Origin: Brachionus rotundiformis
Lineage: Eukaryota > Rotifera > Eurotatoria > Ploima > Brachionidae
Reading direction: 5' to 3'
DNA: 64,000 nucleotides
NCBI GenBank assembly: GCA_016802295.1
Contig: JAESIW010000199.1
Coordinates: 86,095-150,094, forward strand
How positions within the stretch are numbered: the first letter of the stretch is position 1; each line of letters opens with the position of its first letter. A program made the position numbers and the translations under genes. Of this stretch, positions 40,147 to 51,935 are shown piece after piece. The notes beneath the pieces were generated by a model. It was not told where the DNA came from. It searched no databases and saw only the letters and a program-made list of their open reading frames with translations.

Positions 40147-43100
40147 CTAATTTGTTTCCATTAACTCCTTTATATATTTACTCAAATCGGACGGAGGTAA
40201 ACGATTTAGCTCAACATTCATTATGTCATAGCGTACATTCTGATTTTTATTATTGTTTGATAATCTGATGTTATCTGCTTGTTTTTGGTAATATTTTGCC
40301 AATTCTTCTGAAGATTTCGATTTGTAGCATTCACTCAGATTAAGATAAACAGCTGGTATCCATCTACTGTAAGGTATTAAATGCGGAATTTTGTCCAAAT
40401 CTAAAAAGCAAAAACAGTAAATTGGCTTAAATTAGTTTAAAATATTTTCAGATTTTAATTACTTAAATTGTTTGTCACTTCTAATAGAACACTTATGGAT
40501 TCATTCAGATTTCCAATCATCTTGTAAAAGACACCCAGCGTACTCAATGATAAAAGATAATGCAAATTTGATTTTGGCATTAGCTGTTCCAAAATTTCCA
40601 AAGATTTTTTATGAATTTTCTCCGAATCTTCATCTCTGTAAAAAATTAATTAATATTTGATTCCTAATTAAACAAGCATTACCGCTCCATATAGTAAAGC
40701 AAAGAGCCCAAAAGCCTATAATACTTAGCAGTAGACATATTTTTCTCACCATATAAATCCGAATTGGTTTTAATTAACTCGAGACATAAATTGTAGGCAT
40801 CATTTAGATTAACTTTTTTTATTTCGAATTCTTCAGTATAAATACTTCTCCATTGCAGAGCAGATACTTAAAAAATCCCTTTAAAATAGAACTTTTTCAA
40901 ATAAAATGGAACTTTTCCAATTACTTAGACAAGCTTGGTAGGAAATGAGTTTTGGACTTTGAGGTTCAAAATAATCTTGGGCTATTCTCAAGCTTTTATG
41001 GGCATATTCGTAGTAGAGATCATCTTTGAAATATTTGTTCAAAGCATAAGCTTTGGACAAGCACTTGTAAGCATCAGCTACAGGTATCGACTCGCAGGCA
41101 TACACTTTCTTGGCCATATTAAAGGTGTACTTCAAATTTGGTAACATAAATCAATTATTTAAAAAGTTATCAATTTTTACTTCACAAATTCTAATCGTAG
41201 TATCATCTTGGATAAACTCGATTGAGAAATGACAATAAAACAAAAGAGCCCGTACAAAATGAGAGCTGTTCGGTCCATAGATAGTCCTTTTTATTTGAAA
41301 ATTAAATTAAGCTATTTTTAAATATCTAGGCTACAAAAGATCTTAAATTCGAATCAATAGAATATTATCATTTTACTAATAATTTAATATTTTAAAAGTC
41401 TAATAATTTAAAATTAATTTAAATAGTAGAAATTTTCAATTAAATCAAATATAGATAAAATAATTTAAGTTTTTTTTTAATTCTTTTTATAGCATTAAAG
41501 ATAAAAGGGTTCTAAAAATAAAATCTTATCAAATGGTAAGCAAATTCTATCCAAAAAAGAAGTCTAAGTGTAAACAATAATCTATTAATTTTTTAAAAAT
41601 CTTCAAAACTTCAAGAGTCACATTGTTCCCAATGACTTTTCTAATTTTTTATTTATTTTTACCTTTAATAAATTTTAAATTTTTATACTATAATCGAACT
41701 TTTTTATAAACGTCAAGCAATTGTTCTCTTTAATAATAAAAACTGATTAAAGGTATTCACAAAAATAATGTATTTTCTAAAATTTAACAATTCAAATTTT
41801 ACCTATACTAATTAAATTAACTAAAAACTAATCAGGTAATGACTGAATCCAAAATAAAGAGTAATTACTTGGAGGCCTGTATAGCTAAAATTGCTAAAGA
41901 TTCCGCCTTGTCAAGAATCCATTTATTTGCATAGCAAACACATGCCGTGCCAAGAATGTCCACTAACAAATCATCATCGTAACAAAGTGTCTTTTAATAA
42001 AATTTTCTTAATAATTAAAAAAAAATTATATAAATTAATTATCCAACCATTAAAGATTTGTTTATATATTCAAAACCTTTTTCATAGTCGCTATTTTCCA
42101 TATAAGCATTGGCCACTGCATAATACAAAATTGTAGTCACCACTTGGTGGCCATCTACACACACATTTTATTAATTATTAAAAATTTTAAATAAAAATTC
42201 AACTTATTAAACAAGTATTGAGAATTTCCTGGGCCTTGTCCAGCATTATCCAGCAACTTTGATAATCAAACAAATTCGCTTTGACCATTATATAATTAGA
42301 ATAGGCATAAAATCTGCTGGTCAATACCAATTCTTTAGAGTTGTAAATAGGCTGGGTTTTATTTTTGGCACTAATTGAGTTATTTTCAACATTTATCTTG
42401 GTAACATAAGTGTCCAAAAAATCCAAATGATTCAAATATTCACTTAACATTTGATCAGCGAGCTCATTGCGCTCATTTCTGATCAATGACCAGCAAAGCT
42501 TGAATACCAATTCGTCCAAACAGTCGTAATAACTGAGACGAATAACTTTAGACTGGCTAAAGTATTCAACCAGCGATTCGGTCATGAATTTAAGTAAATC
42601 AATGTTAAAATGTTTTTTGAGTGCCTTGAAATACTTGATTACCATAAAAGAGCTAGATAAATTAAGAATATTTTTACAATCAGGTGTATCTAGTAGAAAT
42701 GTGTCTTTGTATTGATCATCTTTGGCCTTGAGCATTAGGTACAGACCTTCCAAATTCTTGATAAAGTAGAATACGTCCAGTTCTATGTCAAGTTGGGTCA
42801 GATCGTTGATGTCCTTGGATACTTTGAGCTGTTCGAACAGGTACTCTGGTCGCACAAGCAGTGACGGCACCAGATTGGCGTGCTGGTTAATACCTGGATT
42901 GTAGTCCGATTCGGACTCGGGTTGCATGAATACCTGACTAGATTTGAATTCATGTACACTGTTGTTTGACAAGCTGGATATTTTTTCCACAAATTTTGGC
43001 TTCTTGATTATTGTATTGTCCAAAAAAGTGACCAAATTTGAGTACTTTCGCTCAAGTAAAATTTCGCGGAATCTAATGTACCAGTCTTTGCGCAACTCAT

Positions 43101-43317
43101 CTCGTTTGGTGCGCAGCAGCACGTCCACCAGGCCCTTGGCCTTGTTTTCCCTACTCTTCTCGGACATTATCTCTGCCGCTTTTTCATAATCAACTATCTT
43201 TTGCTTGACCAGCTCGGTCATTAAGTCATCATTGACCTCAAGTGTTTGTATTATGTTTATTCGGTTTGTCTTAAGCCGATTTAAGTTAGCCTCATCAATG
43301 TTGTAAATTTCGCCCAT
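40147..43317 (-). CDS. CARD-containing APPBP2-like TPR protein
   Basis: Eight exons (43317-42204 or -42213, 42154-42048, 41990-41869, 41286-41181, 41129-40925, 40866-40683, 40635-40463, 40400-40147), 754 or 751 codons. Residues about 12-105 look like a CARD: six amphipathic helices with RINIIQTLEVNDDLMTEL, a linker EKSRENKAKGLVDVLLRT, and WYIRFREILLERKYSNLVTF, the usual last CARD helices. The rest resembles human APPBP2, a TPR-type substrate receptor of CUL2 ubiquitin ligase: INDLTQLDIELDVFYFI aligns with its early DI-x-x-L...DVYY segment, YGPNSSHFVRALLFYCHF with YGSKHPKYSDTLLDYGFY, and YGEKNMSTAKYYRLLGSLL with FGEFNVQTAKHYGNLGRLY. CARDs recruit other CARD proteins in apoptotic or immune complexes. 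The combination suggests a scaffold or ligase adaptor, by inference only. Human APPBP2 has no CARD. Confidence 0.68.
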
Positions 43318-44119
43318 TGTCGCCTCAAAGGTTTCACAATTTACGAATTTAGTTTAAGTTAATTACTGAAAAGCGGTATTTGAATGAATTTTTGCTTAAA
43401 AACAAGAAGTTGCTTGGTAACGTTTTTTCTATTTTGGCTCAAATCAGGTTTCGTAATATTGTTCGTGCCAAATCAGCTAATTGCTTATTGGGAAACAATG
43501 ATGGCTTGTAGTTTATTTTTGTAAGCTAAAAATATTTAGCTAAAAGTGTTTCAAAATTTTTATAATTTGTTTGGATTTCCAAACTTCAAGGCTTCACAAA
43601 AAAAACACATTTAAATATTTTTATCAAACTATTTAGTCTTGATTGGCAAAGTTAAGCTTTGGATCTTTGGAAATTGTTCATTTTAATTTCAATTATTTGT
43701 TTGAAAAAGCTTCAAAAATCAGCCTAAACTCTTTAATATAAATAAAATTCAATTTTAATTCTTTTTTCGTTAATTTATTTATTTTACTTAATCAATTAAT
43801 AAAGTTTCTAAGGATTAAATTTTAAAAAAATGTTAAAATATTTTATTTTTTATATCAAAATTATCACATTTATCTTTAACTAATTCAATTTTTTGCTTTT
43901 ACCATTGTAACATACCATTTTGGCGAGCTCTTTTGTGATTGTTGACCTCGATATTACTGATGGTCATCCTCTCTTATCTCCAGATGTCCATTGGCTCTGT
44001 TTGGCCATCGCAGTCTTTTATATACTTGATTATTTGACAATGTTTCAAAAATTTTTCAAAAATAATATTTTTTATTTTAAATTAATAATTAAAAAATAAA
44101 AAATAAAATTAAAAACTTT
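43318..44119. other. Intergenic region
   Basis: About 800 bp between the LRR gene and the CARD gene. A somewhat GC-richer patch lies near 43910-44020 (around gcgagctcttttgtgattg) but gives no coding-like frame. Promoter of the CARD gene is expected at its right-hand part before reversal of strand; nothing definite. Confidence 0.4.
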
Positions 44120-45394
44120 TTATTTTGTAATCAAAACCTTTAGATTAGAAATTTTTTGAAAAAAATTATCTTCCAATTTAAGATGTTCGTTGCCATCCAG
44201 TTTTAAACAATTAAGTCTAGATAATCTACTGAACACTTTTGTCTCAATTGATCCTATTTTATTCATACCTAAATCTAATTTTATTAACTTGTTCAAAAAA
44301 TCAAAGCATTCATCTTCAAAGTGAACTATTATATTTTTTCTTAGGTATAATTCTCTTAAGTTTTCTAAATATAAGAACATATGTTTATTAACTTTTTCAA
44401 ACTTATTTGAATTTAAATAAAAAATTTCCAAATTTTGGTAATTTTTCAAAAAGCTATCTTCAAAATTGCTAATTAAATTTTCACTTAAGTCAAGACATTT
44501 AAGACATTGAGAAGCCTTGAAATTAACCCGACTCAAACAATTGTTTTTTAGATCTAGTGTTTTTAAACAGTCCAATTTGGTGAAGCAATCGGGCTCTATT
44601 TCTTCAATTTGATTGTCACCTAGTACCAAAGACTCAAGACAAGATAAATTATCAAAAATTTTCTCATATAGAAACTTAATTTTGTTATTCGAAAGATCTA
44701 GTTTCTTTAAAAATTTATAATAAATGTGAAAAGTAGATGATGGTTCAATTGATTCAATTGAACAACAGCTGAGATCCAAAGTAGCCACTTGGACTTTGTT
44801 TAGCTCTGTTAAATCATTTACCAAAGTTGTTAAGTTAACTATTTTGAATTGTACAGTGTCGATTTTGAACTTGTCAAACTTTATTATCTGTGACCAATTC
44901 ATTACATCACAAGATTGGCAATTATTCTTAAAATATTCAGCAATCAGACATAGCTGAAGAATGTTCTTTGATATAAAAAATAATTAAAATGTAAAAAATT
45001 ATCTGTTAAAAATTACTCTATTTAGATGGTGAAATTTGGACACTTTGGTCCTGCATGATTTAACATTAATAAGGCAACTGGAAAAAGGCTGGTTAAAATA
45101 AGATAAAATTTAGATATAAACATACTGGAGTAATTGAAGGTGGTCGTGGTCTAAAAAGTTTGGCAAAAAAATTAATTTTCCAATGTGGTTCAAATTTCCA
45201 ATTAAAAAGCAAAAATTTTTTAAAATTTGGCTCTTGATCGAATCTATCATCAATCTACGACGGTCAATAATAGATTGTACATCGTCATTTAAAGCATTCA
45301 TTAAGCATATCTCAGTCTTAACATCGATATCATTTATTATTTGATCATAATGTTTTAAGAGTTGAATTCTATCAAAATCTTTTATGTTTATCAT
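44120..45394 (-). CDS. Intracellular leucine-rich-repeat protein
   Basis: Three exons (45394-45126, 45077-45017, 44965-44120) give 391 codons. The C-terminal part has about nine LRRs of the LxxLxLxxNxI type with 24-residue spacing, for example LKKLDLSNNKIKFL, LESLVLGDNQIEEI, LKTLDLKNNCL, LKCLDLSENLI, LRELYLRKNII and LIKLDLGMNKI. The N-terminal 110 residues are helical and contain Cys residues (NILQLCLIAEYFKNNCQSC), without a recognised family. No signal peptide or membrane helix is visible, so a cytosolic binding or scaffold protein is inferred. The start is the first ATG in frame; upstream is AT-rich non-coding sequence. Partner and pathway unknown. Confidence 0.7.
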
Positions 45395-45691
45395 CAAAAT
45401 AGCGAAAATGTTAAATTTCGGAGTAAAAACTTGGAGTAAAAGAAACTTCAGCTGTTAATAATTGATAACATTAAAATAAAGATTATGTAACTAGAATTTA
45501 TAGCAAAATATATGTTTTTAAGTGACGCCAGTGAAAAATAACAAAAAAATAATGGATTTGATAATTTAACATTTAAATTAAGACCTGAATTCGATTATGC
45601 TGTAATTCGAAAAAAAAAATTATATAAAAATTTTTTTATTATATTAACAATGAAAAAATTAATAATTATCTGAAAACTATATCTATTAATA

Positions 45692-47582
45692 TTATATTTT
45701 ATTCAGAAGTATATTAAAAAGACCGGATCGGGAAGCAAGATTATTAAAAGATGACTTTAGACAAGAACTATAATGAATGGGATTTTTGGTGAGAGAGCAA
45801 TTGGATGGATGAAAAACGTGGACAAGTGCAGGCTCGACAGCACGAAATACGGTGAGATTGGATCGGGTAAAACGCGCATGCAGGTCAACATCCTCACCAC
45901 CCCAACCAACAAATTTGGTATTAAATTTACCTATTCTATCGAAATCAGATTTGTAAACAGATATCATGCCAAAGCCAAAGTGTCTCCAATAACCAAGCTC
46001 TGGATGAATTTGAAATGGATTTGTTTTCAACAAAAGATTTGTGGTATATTTTGGATTGTATTGGCTGAATACAATGGGAAAGTAGACTTGTTTGTTTCTA
46101 ATTGTATTGAGACGGATTCTTGTCAAAAGGTCTTGGTTGAACACCATGTCCAGATCAATAAAAAAAAATAGAGCATCATTTGGAAGCAATGAGGCTCCGC
46201 TATTTCCAGCCAAAGAACGAGAAAAATGTGACTTAACAATCAATAAATTTATTCCATCCAAAGGAATATGTGAAGAGTAGTTTTGTTTAAGATTTTGTAA
46301 ATAAAGTTTATTTTGGTCATTTTCTATTGAACCAGAAGTGCCATTCGGCTCAAACAAAACAACAGTAAGTGTTGTTCTTTCATTTTGTTTGAGACAATGC
46401 TGTTCATAAAAGCTGAGAAATCTCTTAAATGTGGAATGACGTTCGTAAACAGGAAGAATAAAATTGATAATTTTATCTTCTGTAAAGGATATTTGTCTTT
46501 TCTTATGGATAAGCAGTGAAAAAGACCTAGCTTTGACAAATAATTTCTTATTTATTTTTTCATTTATACAGTTGATAGTGGAATTGATGATCAAATCAAA
46601 GCCTGATGATGATCTCTCTCTGAAATAACCACTTTTTGGCTCAATATAGCTCCCTTTACAATTTGGTAATTGTTCAATAGGTAAATTTTTCACATTTTTA
46701 CTTATCCATGAAGCCAATTTTGAATCCATTTTTGAACTTGTTCCGAATCCATGGATTTTATTCTGATCCAATGAGTCAAAATTGTTTATACCAATATCTT
46801 CATGTGACACCAAAACATTCTTTTTTAACCTTGCCAAATTAAGCTTGTTATTTACTGAATACTTTGAGCTATCTGTTAAAGTATTAATTGATATCCACTC
46901 ACTTAATCCATCAGATATATCTATTTCATAATGATCATTGTTGATGAACAAATGCTTAGTCTTTAATTCATTGATAATAAAATACAATAAATTCTCAAAT
47001 AAATAATACTTTAAGTGTCAATTGACAATCGATACCATCAACCATTGCCAAACATTCACTCACTTGAGTACATTTATCGAATAAAAGACCAAGTCTCTTC
47101 AGCAATCCCCTTGTTAGAATCAAATCTTTGCTTTTCAAACACCCTTGTTTTTCATCTTTAGTTTGGTATTTGGGAGCAATCAAATATTTTTCCAAAGGAT
47201 CCAATGTTTCAAGCAAATCATTTAGTCTTTGTACATTGATGAATGTTTGGTCATCAACAATCAAGAACCAGTCAAACATGTTCACATAGTTTTGGTACAA
47301 GTACTCGATCACTGATTTTCTCTGTTGGCTCTTTTCTCCATTGAACAGGATAACTTTTCCCTTTATCTCTTTGCCCCATGTCTCAATGCTTGAAATACTC
47401 GAATTGTTAACATCAATTATACACACAATTATTTCTCTTTGGCTTAAGTTTTTGTTTAAATTTTCATTTAACAACTCGCTTTTTGTTGATTTAAGTTTTA
47501 TCACAAATTTATAACTAATGAATCCAATTAAGAATACCAATGTATTTAATATGTTTTTCCTTTTATTTATATTTATATTCAT
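45692..47582 (-). CDS. Chondroitin sulfate synthase-like glycosyltransferase, copy 1 (apparent frame break)
   Basis: Golgi type II enzyme family that adds GlcA and GalNAc to chondroitin. Start at 47582 leads to a short cytosolic head and membrane anchor (NTLVFLIGFISYKFVI). Residues about 45-185 resemble the beta-3 glycosyltransferase-like half (WGKEIKGKVILFNGE, FDWFLIVDDQTFINVQRL). The second half is the CHGN/GalNAc-transferase domain: ILPVYERHSTFKRFLSFYE, DxD motif in FFIDLDMVF, VYFPIVFSQYNPKY, YWRHFGFGMISVYK, FVGWGGEDVDLHARF and VEPALVHVFHPSNC. The two halves lie in different frames, meeting near 46990-47000. Either a 49-nt intron (46994-47042, GTTGAT...GAG) or a one-base indel explains this. 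The intron would remove VDGIDCQLTLK, which aligns with the conserved GVQC region of CHSY, so an indel is also likely. Divergent from the CHPF-like gene with 528 bp between starts. Confidence 0.75.
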
Positions 47583-48110
47583 TTTTTACAATTAATAAAT
47601 TTTTTTTTATTTTCTTTACACAATAAAAAAACGCTTTTAATTATTCAAAATTTTATTTTACACTTGGTTTTTATTATTTTTATTATAATTTAAAATTTGT
47701 TTTTTATAAATTTTTATTTCTTTTTATTTTCATTCGACAGTGAATTTCAATTTTATTTCTTTTAAATGATAGTTTCTTTCTGTTTTTATTTTCATCTTTT
47801 TACCTCACTCATTAATTAATTAATTTGATTTTCTTCTTATTTTTTTATTTTTTGTCTCAAAATTGAACTTTTTGGTATTTTAAAAAGATTCATGTTTATA
47901 CATAACAATTTTATATATATATATATATATATATATGTTTTTAATTAAATCAAAAGGTTTTTAATTTTAGTATAAATTATATTTTCTTGAAGAATGATAA
48001 AACTTTTTAGCAAAACCAAGTTTTATCATTCCCTCATAATTTTCTATTTTCTTCTAGAAATCATTGAGTGTAAATTTTAATTTTAATTTTTTATCTAAAT
48101 TTTAAAACAA
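47583..48110. promoter_or_regulatory. Shared divergent promoter region of the chondroitin gene pair
   Basis: The starts of the synthase-like gene (-) and the polymerizing-factor-like gene (+) are 528 bp apart with nothing between them, so this segment must drive both. It is extremely AT-rich and contains a TA microsatellite at about 47911-47936. No specific factor site could be named by eye. Co-regulation is an inference from geometry. Confidence 0.5.
47911..47936. repeat. (TA)n microsatellite
   Basis: About twelve uninterrupted TA units in the divergent chondroitin promoter region, read directly from the sequence. Confidence 0.95.
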
Positions 48111-50172
48111 ATGAAAATTAAATTTTTTTCAACATTAAGAATTTTTTTTATTGGCTTTTTATGTGGTCTTATTTATGATTTAATTTTTTTTAAAATTAAT
48201 GACTTTGGTGTCAGCAATAATTCTACCAAACTCAGCATTATTATATTGTCAACTAATGGCAATTTAAGCTGCTCAATTAGACCAAATAAACTAAATGAAT
48301 TCCATAAGGTTCAATTTTTTTACCAAAAGACTATAAATATATTTAAAATAAATTTATCTGAATGGTATTTTTTTTCATCGGATGAAATTTTTCTTAATCA
48401 TAAAAAGGTATGTATATTCATCTGAATAATCAAATTGACTTTCTATAAAGATAAAAGCCTTCGTAGACCATTTGAATAAATATCAAAATGAAGAGCTTGT
48501 TTGCTTCCATGAAAATGGCTTCTTGATCTCGAGAGTAAATATTCAAAATATTAAATATTAATTTATAATTTTTTATTATTTAGAGTAGTCTGTCAGGAAA
48601 TAAAAATTTTATTTCCCATTGCCTCAAAAATGACCATAAGATTTCATCAGAAGATTTTGATATCTTAAAAAAATGCCTTCAAGCGCTTCTTAACAATTCG
48701 TGTCCTGCTGAATTACAAAAAGTATACATAATTTTTAAGATAAAAATTTTAAATATTTTTTTAGTTCTTCGTAATTGCCAAAGTGATTGAGGCACCTAAT
48801 TTAGAAATAAATTCAGACATATTGTCTATAGGGGATGTTAAATCGTTGGAACACTGTAAAAGATTGGCAAATAATTTGGAAATTTTGGAAAATAGGCCAA
48901 AAATTAAATTTTATGAGGATTCAATTAATGAATCTCCTCAAGTAATAGACAAGTTCGAACATTGGCCAATAGGCCTTAACACACCACTCAAAAAACCAAA
49001 TCCACTCTCGCAATTTAGATGGAAGTACTTTGATGATAATAGCTTGTATGACTATAAACTCACAAAACAAGAATTAGATGGTAAATCCAATTAAAAAAGA
49101 TAAAAATTTTATTCTATTCTTCAAAGAAATTTTTAGAAATGATTTGAAACAGATAAAAGAGCGAATTGAAGACACAATAAACCAAAGTGACAATAAATTT
49201 AAAATAAATCGAATGATTAATGGCTACAAGTTAAGTGACTCTTGGCAAGGCACCTATTATATGATAGATACAGTGATTGAGAATATATTGACAAACAAAA
49301 AATTAGTCCAACGCTTTCATTTAATACGTCCTTTAACTAATATTAATTTAGATATTTATGAGAGTAGTTCTTCAGCGAAAATAAATATCCTAGTTCCATT
49401 TGGCAAATTTGGAAGCAGTGAAATGGAGGCTTTTTTGAAAAATTTGGAAAAATTTATTTCAAACCGAAGCTTTGACTTTTCTATTGAGTCTATTTTCATG
49501 GTTTATGTGAGTGAATTTGAAGAAAACTTGTCCTCTTTATCAAAAATTATTCAAGAATTAAAAATTTCATATAAAATAGATATACAAATTAAACAAGTAG
49601 TAATTAAGAGCCCTTTTATTCAAAGTGTATACTTTCAGCAATTAGCTGCTTTGGAAAATGTTTTGCAAGCATACACTGAAGCGAGTTTGATTCTTATTGT
49701 TCCACTGAGTGCTGTTTTTAATGAGCATTTTGTTCAAAAAGCATTAGAGAACACTTTGGAAAAGTCAAGAGTATATTTTCCAATTTCTTTCGACTTGTTT
49801 AATTCAGTAATCGGATCAAGAATTAGAATGCAAAAATTTCCAAGATCTGCTGGCTATTTCAACCAGTATTCGTTTGAAATTGGATCTTTTTTTACCAAAG
49901 ACTATTTAAATGTTAAAAATAAAGTTGAAAATGTGCTGAATGAAAGAAAAAGCTTGAATGAATTATTCAGAACATATTCGAGTTTATTTATATTCAGAAG
50001 CTTTGAGAAAAAAATGGTGAAACAATCACCAGATTCGGTTGATTGTAGTCAGAGAAATTTTACCAATAACGAATTGGAAAACTGTCTCTTACAAAAAAGT
50101 TTTATCTACGGTGACAAGAAAGAAATCTTGAATTTTTTGATTGAAAATAAAAATGAATTTAATATTTTTTAA
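48111..50172 (+). CDS. CHPF: Chondroitin polymerizing factor-like protein
   Basis: Five exons (48111-48407, 48451-48534, 48584-48721, 48765-49080, 49127-50172), 626 codons. A type II anchor follows a short basic head (IFFIGFLCGLIYDLIFF). The middle has CHSY/CHPF-family text: WPIGLNTPLKKPNPLSQFRW, GYKLSDSWQGTYYMIDTVI and RFHLIRPLTNINL. The C-terminal half corresponds to the CHGN domain (INILVPFGKF, RVYFPISFDLF, ELFRTYSSLFIFRSFEKKMV), but the DxD position reads VPLSAVF, and the W-GGED type motif is absent. Loss of the metal-binding DxD is typical of CHPF, which works by supporting chondroitin synthase in chain polymerization rather than alone. It lies in the Golgi membrane. Its head-to-head neighbour is a synthase-like gene, the expected partner. 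Confidence 0.82.
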
Positions 50173-50267
50173 AATTATTATTAATTATGATAAAAAAAAA
50201 TTTAAATAAAAAGTATAAAAACTACAGATATATCAAAAGTTATTCAATTTAAAGAAAAAAAATTTAA

Positions 50268-51552
50268 TTAAATATTTAATAATTTAAAAAGACCGGATCG
50301 GGAAGCAAGATTATTAAAAGATGACTTTAGACAAGAACTATAATGAATGGGATTTTTGGTGAGAGAGCAATTGGATGGATGAAAAACGTGGACAAGTGCA
50401 GGCTCGACAGCACGAAATACGGTGAGATTGGATCGGGTAAAACGCGCATGCAGGTCAACATCCTCACCACCCCAACCAACAAATTTGGTATTAAATTTAC
50501 CAATTCTATCGAAATCAGATTTGTAAACAGATATCATGCCAAAGCCAAAGTGTCTCCAATAACCAAGCTCTGAATGAATTTGAAATGGATCTGTTTTCAA
50601 CAAAAGATAATTGGTATATTTAGGATTGTATTGGCTGAATACAATGGGAAAGTAGACTTGTTTGTTTCTAATTGTATTGAGACGGATTCTTGTCAAAAGG
50701 TCTTGGTTGAACACCATGTCCAGATCAATAAAAAAAAGAAGAGAATCATTTTTTAAGGAATTAGCTCCAAGATTACGAGCTAATGAACGAGAAAATTTTT
50801 TATTAAACATAAAACAATTTAAGGTATTAATTTGTTTCGGGAATCGACTTTTAAATTGAATAAAATAATTAAAATTTTTATCTTTCTTTTGTGTAGAATT
50901 TTTTGACTGAAACAAAACAACAGTAAGTGTTGTTCTTTCATTTTGTTTGAGACAATGCTGTTCATAAAAGCTGAGAAATCTCTTAAATGTTGAATGACGT
51001 TCGTAAACAGGAAGAATAAAATTGATAATTTTATCTTCTGTGACGGATATTTGTCTTTTCTTATGGATAAGAAGTGAAGAAGACCTAGCTTTGACAAATA
51101 ATTTTTTATTTATTTTTTCATTTATACAGTTGATAGTGGAATTGATGATCAAATCAAAGCCTGATGATGATCTCTCTCTGAAATAACCACTTTTTGGCTC
51201 AATATAGCTCCCTTTACAATTTGGTAATTGTTCAATAGGTAAATTTTTCACATTTTTACTTATCCATGAAGCCAATTTTGAATCCATTTTTGAACTTGTA
51301 CCGAATCCATGGATTTTATTCTGATCCAATGAGTCAAAATTGTTTATACCAATATCTTCATGTGACACCAAAACATTCTTTTTTAACCATGCCAAATCAA
51401 GTATTTCTTCTTGGCTTAAGTTTTTGTTTAAATTTTCATTTAACAACTCGCTTTTTGTTGATTTAAGTTTTATCACAAATTTATAACTAATGAATCCAAT
51501 TAAGAATACCAGTGTATTTAATATGTTTTTTCTTTTATTAAAAAATGTTCAT
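50268..51552 (-). pseudogene. Chondroitin synthase-like copy 2, truncated and start-shifted
   Basis: Nearly identical in sequence to copy 1 over most of its length, from the C-terminus (stop at 50268) to the start region. Against copy 1 it lacks about 600 bp, in frame, corresponding to almost the whole beta-3 glycosyltransferase-like half (junction near 51398, protein text NLNKNLSQEEILDLAWLKKN). The equivalent ATG (51552-51550) is out of frame by one base because of a T run, and a stop lies directly upstream in the correct frame. The CHGN half is open and keeps DLDMVF, YWRHFGFGMISVYK and GGEDVDLHARF. About 60 codons before the DxD differ strongly from copy 1. Either a pseudogene or a gene with a later ATG; one exists near KMDSK. 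It is convergent with the CHPF-like gene, 95 bp from its stop. Confidence 0.7.
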
Positions 51553-51935
51553 TTTTTTATACTTTTTAGATAATGATTACTTTAATTTGACCATAGTTTA
51601 ATTCTTTAGTTAAAAAAATTATTTTTTTAATAAATTGAAAAAGTTTTTTTTAACTTTTATCACTGAAACCTTTATTCAATCAATATTCATTTTTAAAACA
51701 TTTCTTTCTTTAAAAAGCATTCTATTTAGTAATCAAAATTAAATGTCATTTTTTATATCTATTGATAAATTTTAATTATTATTTTTAAATATTAGTCAAA
51801 AACTAAAAAAATGTTAATTTATAACTAAACCAAAATAAATGATAATTTAAAAATCATTTTTTCTCTAGGAATGTAGATTTAAAAAAACTCATGTGTTTCC
51901 AAAATTTATTAATAAAATAAAATAATAGTCAAGAA
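51553..51935. other. Intergenic spacer upstream of DDX54
   Basis: About 380 bp AT-rich. The similarity between the two synthase copies stops at the start-codon region, so copy 2 did not bring the promoter found at copy 1. Presumably holds the DDX54 promoter. Confidence 0.5.

Noticed and set aside
45773..46280. Plus-strand frames overlapping synthase copy 1 (and the matching set at 50343-50859)
   Set aside because: Conserved between copies only because the minus-strand gene is duplicated; no domain, and shadowed by DLD-containing CHGN sequence.
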